Assembly (NCBI GenBank): GCA_000818945.1
Contig: KN805372.1
Span: 1,072,820-1,136,819 of the forward strand
DNA: 64,000 bases
Direction of reading: 5' to 3'
Source: Schizochytrium sp. CCTCC M209059
Lineage: Eukaryota > Sar > Bigyra > Thraustochytrida > Thraustochytriidae
The notes under the pieces were generated by a model that searched no databases, was not told where the DNA came from, and worked only from the letters and a program-made list of their open reading frames with translations. Position numbers and translations under genes: made by a program. This document shows, one piece after another, positions 28,834-40,160 of this stretch. Within the stretch, counting starts at the first letter, position 1; each line of letters opens with the position of its first letter.

Positions 28834-29721
28834 AGTGCGTGTGTGTGTCTTTTTCGTTCTTTCAAGGCTGATTTCCACGACAGTGTCGGCGCGGCCTGCT
28901 AATCGAGAAGGAGTTGATCGTTTTCGAGCAAACCAAGCGAACCAAAGAATGTGAGCAGTCTTCTTCGTAGCTTGTGCGGCATTTTCAGACTCGGACGCGC
29001 AGTAATTGAGGCCTTTAGGGCCGAGGCTGAAAAGCAAGCACCAGATAAGTACTCGAGTCTTCCAACTGACGTTGATGTCGGGGCCGCAAGCGGTTGAACG
29101 TCCCGTTGCTTGGTGAATCACAAAGACTCAAGCACCAACAGCTGGAAGTAAGTGTAAAGTCCCGTCCGCGCGGAGATAGTGCAGGCCACGGCCAGGAAGG
29201 AAAAGCGAAGGTCCATCCACAGCGCACCTTTTGACAAGCTACCAAGACACACCTTGAACAGTCTCTGCGGAAAAAGTCAGAAAACGGATTGAGAGCGCCG
29301 CGTCGCTGAGCAAAGTCCGCATCGCGGAGTTGGCGGGGGTGACGTCTACCGACGTGCGCGTGTGCGTGCGAGCGTGCGTGCGTGCGAGCGTGCGCGCGTG
29401 CGTGCGCGCGTTCGCCAGCGAGCGCCTCTGCGTTGACGGGCCGGTCGTAGGAGGGCGCGAGAACGAGGACGCTGGAGCGGGTGCGCACCGCGAAGTGGGC
29501 ACCAAGGCCGCCAGCAAGTTGTCGCTTGCAAGCAAGCAAGTTCAAGCACAAGTTTGCGAATTCAGGTGCGCATCGCGCGCAATCTTGGACAGGTTCACTC
29601 GAGAGCTCAACTTTGGACGGACGCCAGCGATTGAGCTGTAAACTACACTCATTGCGCCACAAGCACAGTGCAGTCGCTTGCTCTAGTACACGCGCGGAGG
29701 AAGGATCGCTACAATTTCAAC

Positions 29722-31434
29722 ATGGATGACATTGCTGCATGCATCAAGGACCACCAATACAATGAGGCCATTCGCAAGACTGTCGTTGACCCTGAAGAGG
29801 CCCTTGCCAAAGCGATCCTAGAAAAGATTCCTCATCCTCCCAAGAACTCGGATGCACTCGTACCACTCGAGGAGTACGTGGGCAAAGTTAAGCTAGAAGA
29901 TGTCTCAAGCTGCAGTATTGGTCGATTTCTGCTTTGCTGTCTATTGTCGGACCAGGAGCCGGACACCTGGGGAGAAAAGCGCAACAAGCAGTTTGAGGAC
30001 GCGCACGATGTTCTCGATGAATTCATGCAAAGCAAAGCCCCTAGCAAGACTGAAGCCACGCATGTTCACGCTCGTTTCAGCAAGCTCAGCAAGATCTTCC
30101 CCAAACTTGGACTGGACGAAGCAATAGCCACGATTGCCACGACAATCGATGAGACTGACTTTACATCTGAGACACCCGAGGCACTACACGAGATTTTTAA
30201 GCCTCTTGCTGAGATCATTCGCGAGAAGGTCTTTGTGCCTGCCTTTGAGCTCTTCAAGGTGCATGAGTCGTATCCGACACGCTTTCAGGAACTAATCTGG
30301 TATCGCGATCGCGACGTGTGCATGGATGACTTTGTCGTCTTTCGTGATCTTGGACGAGGAGCGTTTGGAGTGGTGAGCGGAGCACGACACCGCGTCACGG
30401 GACAGATGGTGGCGCTCAAGGGAATGAATAGGAAGCTCATCAAGGGAAAGAAGGTATTGAAGATGGTAGTTGGTGAATTTCAGATCCTCAAGACACTTGG
30501 CGAAAAACCGTCTCCGTTTTGTGTCTCGCTGGTGTACTCGTTCATGGACAATACCGACCTCTATCTCGGTCTGCCGCTGTGCACTGGAGGCGATCTCATG
30601 TTCCACTTGCGTGCGAACGCGCATGGCTATGGCCTTGAGCGATCGAGGTTTTTCGCAGCGGAAATCCTTCTCGCGCTCGAGCATCTGCACAACCTTGGCA
30701 TCCTCTATCGTGATCTGAAGCCAGAGAACGTTTTGCTTGACGAGAAGGGCCACACCAAAATTTCCGATATGGGTTTGGCGGTGCTAACCAAGCGGACGCC
30801 CCGAACAATCGGCGAAAAATTGCTCACAGGGAGGGCAGGAACGCCGGGGTACTGGCCTCCAGAGATGCTCACAAAGAAGGGGTACGGGTTCGATGCCGAT
30901 TGGTGGAGCTATGGCGTCATGTTGTTCGAATTTCTCAGCGGCATTTGCTGCTTCTCGGAGACATACAGCGGCTGCAAAGACCGCAATGAGGCGACGCTTC
31001 AATACGAGATTAAATTTCCCGAGATGTGCGGCGAGGAACCCTTTCCGGAAGATGCCAAGGACCTGATCCTACAACTTCTCGAGCGCGACAGGACAAAGAG
31101 ACTTGGTGCAAACCCCAAAGCGGTCGAGATTCTTAAGGCACATCCCTTCTTTGAGAGCATGGACTGGGCCCAGATGGCAGGCGCCAAGGTGACGCCTCCT
31201 TGGACTCCGCCCGCAGACTCCATCAATGCTGCTTCACAGGAGGAACTCCAAGGCCGGAGCAAAGAGCACGAGTTCAAGAAACTCAAGCTTACCGAGGAGG
31301 ACGATGTCAAGGACATTAATTACAGCTCAAAGAATCACGAGCGTGACATGGTCACTGTCCTTCGCCTCGAGAGAAAGGGGAAGCTTTCGCATCTCGAGCC
31401 TTCAGTAACGAGCAGCGCATGCAGCATTCTTTAA
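29722..31434 (+). CDS. GRK-like AGC protein kinase with RGS-like N-terminus and CaaX box
   Basis: 570 residues. The N-terminal 200 residues are helical and resemble the RGS-homology bundle of G-protein-coupled receptor kinases, split around the kinase (FELFKVHESYPTRFQELIWYRD leads into it). The kinase starts near 203: GRGAFG glycine loop, ALK lysine at about 233, YRDLKPEN with catalytic Asp at 331, and DMG in place of DFG at 349 (GRKs typically have DLG). GTPGYWPPEM and the RLG segment of AGC kinases follow. The protein ends CSIL, a CaaX box predicted to be prenylated, as in the GRK1/GRK7 group. Receptor phosphorylation at the membrane is therefore likely. The start at 29722 is chosen because the frame before it (open from 29668) looks like leader. 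Confidence 0.85.
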   Translation: MDDIAACIKDHQYNEAIRKTVVDPEEALAKAILEKIPHPPKNSDALVPLEEYVGKVKLEDVSSCSIGRFLLCCLLSDQEPDTWGEKRNKQFEDAHDVLDEFMQSKAPSKTEATHVHARFSKLSKIFPKLGLDEAIATIATTIDETDFTSETPEALHEIFKPLAEIIREKVFVPAFELFKVHESYPTRFQELIWYRDRDVCMDDFVVFRDLGRGAFGVVSGARHRVTGQMVALKGMNRKLIKGKKVLKMVVGEFQILKTLGEKPSPFCVSLVYSFMDNTDLYLGLPLCTGGDLMFHLRANAHGYGLERSRFFAAEILLALEHLHNLGILYRDLKPENVLLDEKGHTKISDMGLAVLTKRTPRTIGEKLLTGRAGTPGYWPPEMLTKKGYGFDADWWSYGVMLFEFLSGICCFSETYSGCKDRNEATLQYEIKFPEMCGEEPFPEDAKDLILQLLERDRTKRLGANPKAVEILKAHPFFESMDWAQMAGAKVTPPWTPPADSINAASQEELQGRSKEHEFKKLKLTEEDDVKDINYSSKNHERDMVTVLRLERKGKLSHLEPSVTSSACSIL

Positions 31435-31994
31435 ATTCAAGAAGAAAGAGGCAAAACTGATCCTGTCTGGCTCGAGTCTGTAGGTGTGCTTCACTTTGTT
31501 TCATTCTTTGCGAGAAATCCCTTCTTTCCCTACTTCTCGCCTTCTCTTCTTTCGCACTCATAGGTTTCAACCTTTCTTTCTTCCCCCCCTTTTTTTTGTT
31601 TTAACATTCCTTTCTTCTATGGAAGAACCAGCGAGACGGTCGCGTGCGTTTAATAAAGAAAGGCATATTTGACACCATCGTACGCTCTTCATTCTTCACA
31701 CATTTTGCGTGTTTCTTGCTCTTGGACTTTCTAAATTTGGACTTTGCAAAAAAATAAAAAAATATTATTATCTAAAACTCTTCTGCCTGACATGTGAAAT
31801 AGGCCTACCCCATCCAAACTTGGCTTCAACTCAATTCAGCTCAACTCGACACTAGCTTTGACTTGACTTGACTAGAAACTTCAAGTACCAGAATGAGTTG
31901 GGTTCGACTTCAAATCGACTCAACTTGGCTTCGGCCTGACCTACTTTCTAGAAAAAGCAGTCCTCGCAGGGTGTGATTTTTTGTTGTTGTAAAA
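31435..31994. other. Convergent intergenic spacer
   Basis: AT-rich. It contains an AATAAA polyadenylation-like signal near 31651 for the GRK-like gene, and a degenerate CAACTC/GACTT repeat at about 31820-31935. Confidence 0.5.
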
Positions 31995-32852
31995 TTAAAG
32001 CGTTGCAACAACCACAGCTGCATTGGCAAAGACGCGCTCAGAAGGATCGGGCGAAGGCTCGCGACTCAATGATCTCAGAGGATTTTCACGCTCTACAAAC
32101 TTGATGTTTGCTCCAAGCGCTTCCAACGCTTTTAAATCGCGCGCCAGATCGTCTGCATGGAAGCTCGTAAAAAGGGCGCGTTGGCCCGATCCCTTGAGAT
32201 CTGCAAGGGCTCGTGCCCACCGCTTTGATTCTTTGGGGTGCCCAATGCCACTATTGAAAAAGGCGAAAAGGTCCGGCGAGGGTAGCTCACAGGTCTCCAA
32301 CGGCCTCTGCGCGGTTGCAAAGCTGACTTGATCAAGAATGGAAATCTCGCGATCACGCAAGGCATCGTGCACTGGTGGTCCGCTCAGACTCACATCTGGG
32401 CCAATAAATTGCAGGTTCCACTGTTGCGCTCGAGCGGAGTCTGGCGCGAGCGCGACGAGGTGAGCCCAGTACAGGGCCGGCAGCGACGACTCTGCGCGCG
32501 CGCCAACAATGCTAACGCGGATATTGTGATTGTTTGATATTCCAAGGTTACAATGTGCATGGGCATACTTGGCAAGTGTCAAAGGGTACGAAAGCAACTT
32601 TGTAAAGACTGCCACGCCTCCTGACGCGGCGTGCCTTTCAACCCAGCTTTCCAGACCTAGCTCTTGCACGACTGTGTCCCAATTTTCGAGAGAATCCACC
32701 TTAGCTTGCTTCGCAGTTGCGGCATCGTCGGTGTTGGCGGAGACGGCATGTCTCTCTGCCGCCTGCCAAAGTCTTGGCACGAGGTGCTCCTCCTCGAGCT
32801 CTTTGACAGCGCGTCGGAGCGCGTCGGCAGCGGCTTTACCCTTCGCACGCAT
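31995..32852 (-). CDS. MSS51 C-terminal-domain protein
   Basis: 285 residues from the Met at 32852; the frame extends much further upstream through low-complexity DNA that I leave out. Residues about 108-160 (NIRVSIVGARAESSLP ... WNLQFIGPDV) match the domain found C-terminal to the MYND finger in yeast MSS51 and in many eukaryotic zinc-finger MYND proteins (pattern IxIVGA.xxE ... LxFIGPE). Here no MYND cysteines are present. Yeast Mss51 activates COX1 translation in mitochondria; the biochemical role of the domain alone is unknown. The terminal part (LFAFFNSGIGHP, ALFTSFHADDLARDLKAL) also fits the family. It is divergently paired with the BTB gene. Confidence 0.65.
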   Translation of the reverse strand: MRAKGKAAADALRRAVKELEEEHLVPRLWQAAERHAVSANTDDAATAKQAKVDSLENWDTVVQELGLESWVERHAASGGVAVFTKLLSYPLTLAKYAHAHCNLGISNNHNIRVSIVGARAESSLPALYWAHLVALAPDSARAQQWNLQFIGPDVSLSGPPVHDALRDREISILDQVSFATAQRPLETCELPSPDLFAFFNSGIGHPKESKRWARALADLKGSGQRALFTSFHADDLARDLKALEALGANIKFVERENPLRSLSREPSPDPSERVFANAAVVVATL

Positions 32853-33373
32853 CGAAGCAAGCTTTGCTGTTTCGTATCCTCCTACTCTTCTTCTTCTTCT
32901 TGTCGTTCTTCTTCTTCTTATCCTTGTCGCTGTCCTCCTTCTCTCGACTGCTGCTTGCTTCTCTCCCGCGCGCTCTCCTCCTGGTGCCGACTCTGCCGTC
33001 TCCGCAGTGCGCGCACCAACAGGCTCTCGCTCGCGCCGCTTTTCCCCTTTTCCTCTCCCTCCCCGGGAGACCGGGCGTCCTCCCGCTCTTTCGCCTCGAG
33101 GCTCCTGCTCCGCGCGGCTCGGGGCACCCAGCGCGAGGCGAGAAGGCGACCGGGTACGCGGCGAGCGCCTCGCGCTGCATAGTGTCGCCGGCGGCGGCCA
33201 GCTCGGCGCGCGGCGGGCGCGACGCGCTCGAGGCGAGAGCGCGGCCCAGAGCGCGGCGCAGCAGAGCCGCGCGCACGCGAGCTCCCGAGCCCGCGCGCAG
33301 ACGGCTCGCACGCACGCAAGCGCGCACGCACGCACGCACGCGCGCACGCACGGAGCGGCGGCGGCGCGACGAG
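32853..33373. promoter_or_regulatory. Bidirectional promoter region between MSS51-like and BTB genes
   Basis: 521 bp between divergent start codons. It has a CTT triplet run (32884-32925), CTCCCT tracts, and an ACGC run (33305-33355) just before the BTB start. Long frames through it are Arg/Ala/Ser-rich and not called. Confidence 0.5.
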
Positions 33374-33658
33374 ATGGACGCGAGCGTGTCGGTGACGTCT
33401 CTGGGACAACAGCTCGCGCAGGCGCCTGCCGCACAGAGGTCGCAGCAGCAGCAGCAGCAGCAGCAGCATCAGGCGCAAGCGCAGACGCAGACGCAGGGTC
33501 AGGCCCAGACGCACATGCAGACGGTCGGTGCACACGTGAATGGGAGCATGACGACGAGACCGCTGTCGATCCAGCATGCCACGACGGCGCCCCAGGAACC
33601 GACAGGCCCGCAGGTCATGTCGCACCACCATCACCACCATCACCACCAGCATCAGCAT

Positions 33659-33697
<39 letters not shown>

Positions 33698-35470
33698 GTG
33701 CAACATGCGTCCGTTCTGGACCCGCAACTCCACACTCTGGGACAGACAGATGGCGCAACAGCCGCTGCAGCCGCGAGCGCCGCAGCGAGCGCTGCCGTGT
33801 CCTCGGGCAAAGCCAGCGCTGCTCAAAAATCGTTTTGGCAAGCCATTACCGTGGGTGACCTCAACACGGTCAAGGTGCTCCTCAAGCACCGGGACATCAG
33901 CATCAACATGTACGACATGGACGGCGAGCAGCGACAGGGCGGGACCGCCCTTCACCTTGCCATCCTGGAAATGCCCACATGGAAAGGATCCGAGGGCCGC
34001 AACGGTATCCAGACTGCTGACTTTGTCAAGGAGTTCATCACGACACTCCTCGAGTACGGTGCTGATATGGAAAAGGTCTGTCGCTACAAGGGCGAGTGGT
34101 ATTTGCAAACAGCTGCTGGCAAAACCAAGTCCTTCTTCCCGGAAGGATACGATTCGCTGGGCCTCGTCCTCCAATTCATTGAAATCACGCGCGGCGCCGA
34201 GGTGATCGCCAACGACGTCACCAAGCGCCTCGAACTCATCCGCGACCTCTTGCTTGAGCACATTAACCGTCAGGACCCCAAGGTCCGCGGTCTCGCTCTC
34301 TCCTCGTACGAGCCGCAGCTCTCCGAGTCCCTCGTGGAGCTGTACCGCGGCAGCAAGTACACGGACGTCGAACTGCACTGCGAAGGGCGCATCTTCAAGG
34401 TGCACCGCGTCGTCCTTGCTTCTCGGAGCGTGGTCTTTGACGCGATGTTTAGCTCCAAGCTCCGTGAGTCGCAAAACAATGTCGTCGAGGTCAAAGAGGT
34501 CGACCCGGACGCCCTGCACGCTTTCGTGCAGTTCATGTACACAGACTCGATTGAGCCCTCGCAAGTGCATCTGGCCCCAGACCTCTTGGTCCTTGCTAAC
34601 AGATATGACGTGCAGAGTCTTAAGAAACTCTGCACGGTCACGCTGGGACGCAGCCTTACGGTGCACAACGCTGCGAGCGTGCTTGCGATCGCAGATTCCG
34701 CTCAGGCCCCGGAGCTCAAGCGACATGCGCTTGACTTTTTCGCCGAGAACCTCAAGACTATTAATGAGACGCGGGCAGGTGACTATAGCCGCCTTGATGC
34801 TGATCTTTTGCGCGAGATTATCGACCATCTGCCACTGCCCAAGCCTCCGAAGAAGCGTATGCGCACCTCTCGTCACGCGGTCGCGCGAGTCCCGACCTGG
34901 CAGGGATTGCACAGCCCGGCACAGCAGCACCCGCTTGTGGCAATGCCGTCTCGCCACGGCGTCACCTCGGCCCCTTCGGTGTCTTATCCGCGCGAGAGCG
35001 CGGCCTCGGGCCCCGGCTCGTCCACGGTGTCTTCTGCCCCCGTGCCATGCCTCACTTCGGTGGTCACGTCTTCGACGTCGGCACCGCGCCGTCTTCTTGT
35101 CGGCCCTGTCTCGGATCCCACTTCCTCGGCCGGACCTGCATCTTCCTCGACGTCCGCCACGGGGCTTGCTGCAACAACGTCTACATCCACGTCTACATCC
35201 ACGTCGACTTCGACAGATTCGGGAGCGGGTATTGGTCTTTCGTCGTCGACATCTTCGGACGAGTCGGCCTCTTCCACGGCGGAGGATGGTGAAGCTGGCC
35301 CTGATGAGTCCACCTCATCGGCCCCAGTTCCGGCCCCAGCTGCGGGATCTTCCACCTCTTCTTCGTCGTCTTCGTCGTCTTCTTCCACGGGTGTGACGAG
35401 CGTCGCGGAGCGCTCTCGCAGCGGACGGCACATCACTTCCAGAACGGATGGAATGGACGATGAGGCATGA
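33374..35470 (+). CDS. Ankyrin-BTB-BACK protein with polyQ and polyHis tracts
   Basis: 698 residues. The N-terminus is Gln-rich: poly-Gln at 24-31, an eight-His run at 84-91, then a second poly-Gln of about 12 at 96-107, coded by CAG/CAC triplets. Ankyrin-like helices lie at about 151-235 (SFWQAITVGDLNTVKVLLKH ... GGTALHLAIL). The BTB/POZ domain is at 322-425 (YTDVELHCEGRIFKVHRVVLASRS) and a BACK-like region at 425-486, the SPOP-like order. A basic KPPKKRMR stretch (489-496) could be a nuclear signal. The last 200 residues are Ser/Thr/Pro-rich. BTB-BACK proteins usually serve as CUL3 ubiquitin-ligase adaptors; the substrate is unknown. The start follows a CGAG context at 33374, after a repeat-rich leader. 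Confidence 0.8.
33437..33694. repeat. Coding CAG/CAC triplet repeats
   Basis: CAG runs at 33440-33466 and 33658-33694 and a CAC/CAT run at 33622-33648, all in frame within the BTB gene. Confidence 0.9.
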
Positions 35471-36166
35471 CGCATGTCAACTGACGCCCGCTTCCTTCTT
35501 TTCCTCATTTCACCCTTTTTCTTCACATGTACGTACCTTGGGCGGAGCCCAGAACTTTCACTCGTACTGCTCATTTTCGTATCGCCACGAGAAGGTAGAG
35601 TACGACACCCACGCATTTGGCTATCTTACCAGCTTGGTAATGCAAATTCATTTTTTTACCTTTACAATCGATCGAATGGTGCACATCGTCTGCGTTAAAA
35701 ACGAAATCGAGCCTCTTAGAAGGATTAGAACAGTAGAAGATCTTCGGTGCATAAAAGAAGGACTCGTTTTTGTTTGGCTCGTTCGTTTGCAAGACAGTAT
35801 CTGTGTCAAATTGCCAGAGTTGCTCATTTGCTCGCGAAACCTTTTCGAGTGGAGCTTCCAATCACAACCACAAAGAGGTTGTTGTCATCGAGTACAGTCT
35901 GGTCTACGCAAGCCAAAAGATCGACGATGCGATAAAATGCAATGATGGTGCAATCGCAACAATGAAAGAAGAAGAAGAAAAAGACAACTACTAAAAAACG
36001 AAATCATGGGGTCAAGAAGAAGGTTAAGCTGCTGAAAATGGAATGAGGGTTGCTGCATTTGGCCAAAGATATCGTTGCCCGCTTTAATTTTTCATCATAA
36101 AAAGCATTGGCGGCAACGGCGGGGCCAGGTAAGGTACGTGTGTATGTGTATTTATACGCAGACGAC
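35471..36166. other. Convergent intergenic spacer
   Basis: AT-rich relative to the genes. No coding frame of interest and no RNA gene seen. Confidence 0.4.
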
Positions 36167-37840
36167 TCACATGTCCTCGAGTTCGAGAGAAAATTGACCG
36201 AGGCAATCGTCATCGCCAGCACCACCAGCAAGCTCTTCGCCCGCCACGTGCGAAAGCTCGCGAGTTCGGGAGCCTTGATGACCCGAAGTGTGATCTGGGG
36301 CTGCTTGCGTATGATGATGGTGCGCATGAGCAGTCGAGGCTAAAGGCTCTGCTCCGGTGGTCGTCCCCGCGCGTTCATTGAGATGGGCGTGAAGCGAGCG
36401 CGCCAGACGACTACCACCACCAATGCTGCCGAGCCCATGGCTGTGATAACTGTTGAGCGGAGACTCGGATGGAAGCGCATCTGGATCTGTGTAGCTAAAT
36501 CCGCTAAATGCGTGCTCCATGAAACTGGAAGGGTACAGCGGCGAGGCAGCCATCATCTCGTCGCGCATGCTGACGGACGAGTTGGAGGAATGTGAAGACG
36601 AAGACGATGAGGCGCCGACCCCGGGAGCAAGTGGCGGTTTTCCAGCACGCGACATTTTGTTCCCGGATCCCCCGGCAGACTCGAATGGGATCTGCGTGTA
36701 AACCTCATCAAAGTAGAGTTTACCAGCGTCAGGCTTCCATGGTACGGGAACATCCTTGGCCAGCACAGCGTCAAGGTCGATGTCGCGAAAAAACTCGTGA
36801 TATTTGATGACTTCGACAGGCCCGGTGCCGAAGCGATGGCGCGGGTCTTTCTGGAGGAGGCCGCGAATGAGTTCCTTGGCTGCCGTGGAAATGTGCACAC
36901 TCGTTGAATCGGGAAAGACCAATTCGCGTCGGCAAATGCCATCAAACATCTCGTGGCGATTCTTCGAGTACCATGGTGGAAGACCGGTGAGCATCTCAAA
37001 GAGCAAAATGCCGAGGCTCCACCAGTCCACGGCGGTGCCGTGGCCGGAACGAAAGAGGACCTCGGGGGCGAGGTACTCGGGCGTGCCGCAAAAGGTGTCG
37101 GTACCATTTGTACATTCGCGAATTCCTTCCTTGGACAGACCAAAGTCAGCTAGCATGACGTGGCCATCGCTGGCAATGAGGACATTTTCCGGCTTAAGGT
37201 CACGGTAGACAACATCGAACTTGTGCAAGTGCTCGAGGGCCAAGACAAGCTCTGCAGTGTAGAATTTGGCACGTCCTTCGGAAAAGCGGCCGACGCGAGA
37301 CAGATGAAAGTATAACTCGCCGCCGCTGCAAAAGTCCATGACCAAATTTAGCGTCGAGGCGGTCCTGTATGCGTATTTGAGAGAGACGATGAAGGGGTGA
37401 TTTGAGGTTTGTCCAAGCACACTGCGCTCGGTCATAGTATGGGCTTGCTGTTTCTGCTTGATGATTTTGTGCGTATCGAGCACCTTCATCGCGTAGAGTT
37501 TACCCTGATCGGCGCGCAGACGGCTTTGCACCAAGACGACCTGAGCAAAAGATCCCGTTCCCAAGGTCATAAGCCGTTTAAAGTCCCGATTGCTAACCTT
37601 GCGCGTTGCCATGCCTCGAGCTGCCGCGACGGCAGCGGCTGAGGTTGAATCAGCATTTTTGAGGTTGTTGTGCTGCTGTTGAAAACTAGGACCGCGGTTG
37701 GTGGGCGACGGGGCTGGTGACACGACATCTTCGGAGGGCTTCTTGCCAAGATGGTCTTGTGCAAAGGTGTCCTTTTTCAGAGGAGAGGCGCCATTGAATG
37801 TCAATGACGCCGGAAGCGGTCGCTTATTGGTGGCCATCAT
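36167..37840 (-). CDS. AGC-family serine/threonine kinase (SGK/AKT/S6K-like)
   Basis: 557 residues. The kinase domain lies at about 87-346: GTGSFAQV glycine loop (94-101), MK lysine at 119, YRDLKPEN with Asp 214, DFG at 232-234, activation loop TDTFCGTPEY with T249 as the likely PDK1 site, and the AGC-typical HRFGTG. A C-terminal extension carries a hydrophobic motif, FSGFSY at 445-450, with S449 as the regulatory site, the F-x-x-F-S/T-Y pattern of AKT, SGK and S6K. There is no PH domain; the first 85 residues are disordered. About 100 residues follow the hydrophobic motif (His- and Ser-rich, acidic end), longer than usual. A growth or nutrient-signalling kinase is the likely role. Confidence 0.9.
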   Translation of the reverse strand: MMATNKRPLPASLTFNGASPLKKDTFAQDHLGKKPSEDVVSPAPSPTNRGPSFQQQHNNLKNADSTSAAAVAAARGMATRKVSNRDFKRLMTLGTGSFAQVVLVQSRLRADQGKLYAMKVLDTHKIIKQKQQAHTMTERSVLGQTSNHPFIVSLKYAYRTASTLNLVMDFCSGGELYFHLSRVGRFSEGRAKFYTAELVLALEHLHKFDVVYRDLKPENVLIASDGHVMLADFGLSKEGIRECTNGTDTFCGTPEYLAPEVLFRSGHGTAVDWWSLGILLFEMLTGLPPWYSKNRHEMFDGICRRELVFPDSTSVHISTAAKELIRGLLQKDPRHRFGTGPVEVIKYHEFFRDIDLDAVLAKDVPVPWKPDAGKLYFDEVYTQIPFESAGGSGNKMSRAGKPPLAPGVGASSSSSSHSSNSSVSMRDEMMAASPLYPSSFMEHAFSGFSYTDPDALPSESPLNSYHSHGLGSIGGGSRLARSLHAHLNERAGTTTGAEPLASTAHAHHHHTQAAPDHTSGHQGSRTRELSHVAGEELAGGAGDDDCLGQFSLELEDM

Positions 37841-39136
37841 GAGGAGAACGGGTGGGTCAGAGAGACTACGTACGTTGTGCGTATAGTCTAAACGGTGGTG
37901 GCGCGAGGGCTGAGCGCTCGAGGATACTCGTTACCTCTTTTTCTTTCTTTCTTTCTTTCTTCTTTTTTCGCAGCTGGATGTCTCTCGGCGAGTTGCACTT
38001 GCTTGCTTTATTGCTTGCTTTATTGCTTGTTTCACCTTTTCTTTCTTCTGCTTCTTTGGCTCTTTGGAAAAAGTTTACCTTTCCCGTGGCTTTGCCAGTC
38101 TGCTTGACGTGGACAGCGCGCAGCCGCAGCAGATCCGTGGTCGTTCCAGACGCGCCCGGAAGCCGAGAGTGTGGTTCCTAAGGTCGCGGAGGAACAAGCA
38201 AAGTCCCGTTCACGAGTATACGCGTATTTCTATCTTCTAGCACCAGCGGGGTCCTCTGCGCATGACGCTTCCGATGCCTCCAAACCGCTGGCTCGCTGTC
38301 TGGCTAGCTCGCGGTACCTAGCTTGCTCGCCGCGGGGATCTTCTACTTACTCCCCTGCGCGCACAGTACAGCGCGACGGCCTCTTTTTCTCCTCGCAAGA
38401 ACCAACCGAGCGAGCGCTTCTAACCGACCGAGCGACCACCCGCACCACCAACCGAGCGGGCAAGCAAGCAGGCAGGCGGGACCCTCTTCGTTAACAGACA
38501 GCTCTAGAGACCTAGGCCTGGCCTAGGCAAGAGGAACCCGGACTCTGCTCGTTCGTTCGCTCGCTCGCTCGGCTCGCTTCCTCTCCCCTGCTCCGGTCCA
38601 CGTGTCCGGCGTGTCTGCCTGCGCGCGTCTGCGTCCTGGCCACGAGGCCTCTCTCTCCTCGTCGCGCCCTGACGGCACGACGGCACGACGGCGCGAGCGA
38701 GCGAGCGTGCGTGCGTGCGTGCGTGCGTGCGTGTGCCCGCGGTCCTCGCCGGCAGTTTGCCGTAGCTTTCGCTCTCTGCAGGCCGCTCTGTGGCTGGCTG
38801 GCTGGCTGGCTGGCGGAGACGGCCGGCCTCGTGCAGCTCGCCGTCGCCCGCCCGCTCGCTAGCTCGCGCTGCGGCGCGGCTTCGAGCTTTCAGGCTCCGC
38901 GAGGGCGACGCGCCAGGACCGGCAGTCCTGCTCTTCCTTCGCCAGCGGCCTCGGGCCTAGCCGCGAGTAGAGACCCGTAGCGCGTTGGCTGTCTGGATTG
39001 CAGTGCAGGCCTCGTGCGCTGGCCGGAGTGGTAGTACTAGAGAGGCAGGCAGGCAGGCAGGCAGAGAGAGAGAGCAAGCAAGCAGGGCCTCCCTCCTGGC
39101 CTGTTATTTTGGGCGGGTAGCAAGCAGCAGGCAGGC

Positions 39137-39206
39137 GGCTCGACTCGACTCGGCTCGGCGCGGCTTGGCTTGGCTTGGCTTGGCTCGACTCGGCTCGGCG
39201 CGGCGA
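39137..39206. repeat. GGCTT/GGCTC pentanucleotide array
   Basis: Runs of GGCTT flanked by variant GACTC/GGCTC pentamers, symmetric around the GGCTT core. Confidence 0.85.
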
Positions 39207-39515
39207 GGGGGCGCGGAGCCCGCGGCGGCGAGACGCGCGGCGGAGCGCGGGCCGCTGGCGCGCTGGCCTTCCTGCCTGGCCTCGCGCGGGACGGCGCTGG
39301 AGCTGGAGCCGGATGACGGGATGAAACCGGAGTTGGACGCAGACAGACAGCAAGCACAACCGGGCGCGGCGACGCGCGGTGCAGGAGAGCCGGCGAGGCG
39401 GGCGCGGGGGAGGGCGCGGGGACGGCGGGCGCGAGGGTTTTTCTCGCGCGGCGGGGCGAGGCGCGGGGTCGCGCTGCGCTGCGCTGCGCTGATGGCCGCC
39501 AGCCGGGGTGGGTTT

Positions 39516-39542
39516 CGAATTTGAATTTGAATTTGAATTTGA
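39516..39542. repeat. ATTTGA hexanucleotide array
   Basis: Four tandem copies, notably AT-rich within a very GC-rich neighbourhood. Confidence 0.9.
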
Positions 39543-40127
39543 GTTCGAACGCGGACGCGCCGAGGCGCGCGCAAGTGGCGCAAACGGCGGCGCAAGTGCG
39601 CATTGGCCCCGATTCCGCACTTGCGCAGCGCCGCAAGTGGAGAATCCGCCTGCCGGGTGGTACTCCTCTGCCGCCGGGCCCGCCCGCCCTCGCTCGCTCG
39701 CGCGCGCCTCCTGCGCCCTCTCGTGCGCCCTCCTGCGCGCCCCCTCGCGCGCAGAGCCCGCTCCGCGCCGCCCCGCGAAGCCCCGCGCTCGGCCTCGCGC
39801 TCGGCCTCGCGAGGTCCCTAGGATACGCGCGAGCTCTTGGATCCCATCCCGTCCATCCTCTCCATGTCTCCGTCGATGCAAACGACGGCTCGAGCAGATC
39901 GCCATCCATCGCGCGTGGAGACCGCGCGAGGGAGGGAGCCCGCGGAGGGCGAAGACCCCGCGCGCGGCGCCGCGGGAGGGCCCGCGAGCGAGGCCCGCGC
40001 GGCGTGCCCGGTCCCGTCCATCCCAACGGCGCGCCGCGGCGAGCGTCTTGGAGCGGCGGGCCGCAGTAAGGATGGAAGCACGGAGGGAAGGAAGACCTCG
40101 AGCTCTTGCTGGTGGTGGTGGTGGTGG

Positions 40128-40160
<33 letters not shown>

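Larger units (their letters stand above)
28104..29721. other. Intergenic region with assembly gap and microsatellites
   Basis: Holds a 380-N gap (28164-28543), two CCTAGGCCT motifs (28594-28604, 28612-28620), a CT dinucleotide array (28790-28828) and a GTGC-type run (29355-29410). The last few hundred bases are the promoter and leader of the GRK-like gene. Confidence 0.5.
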
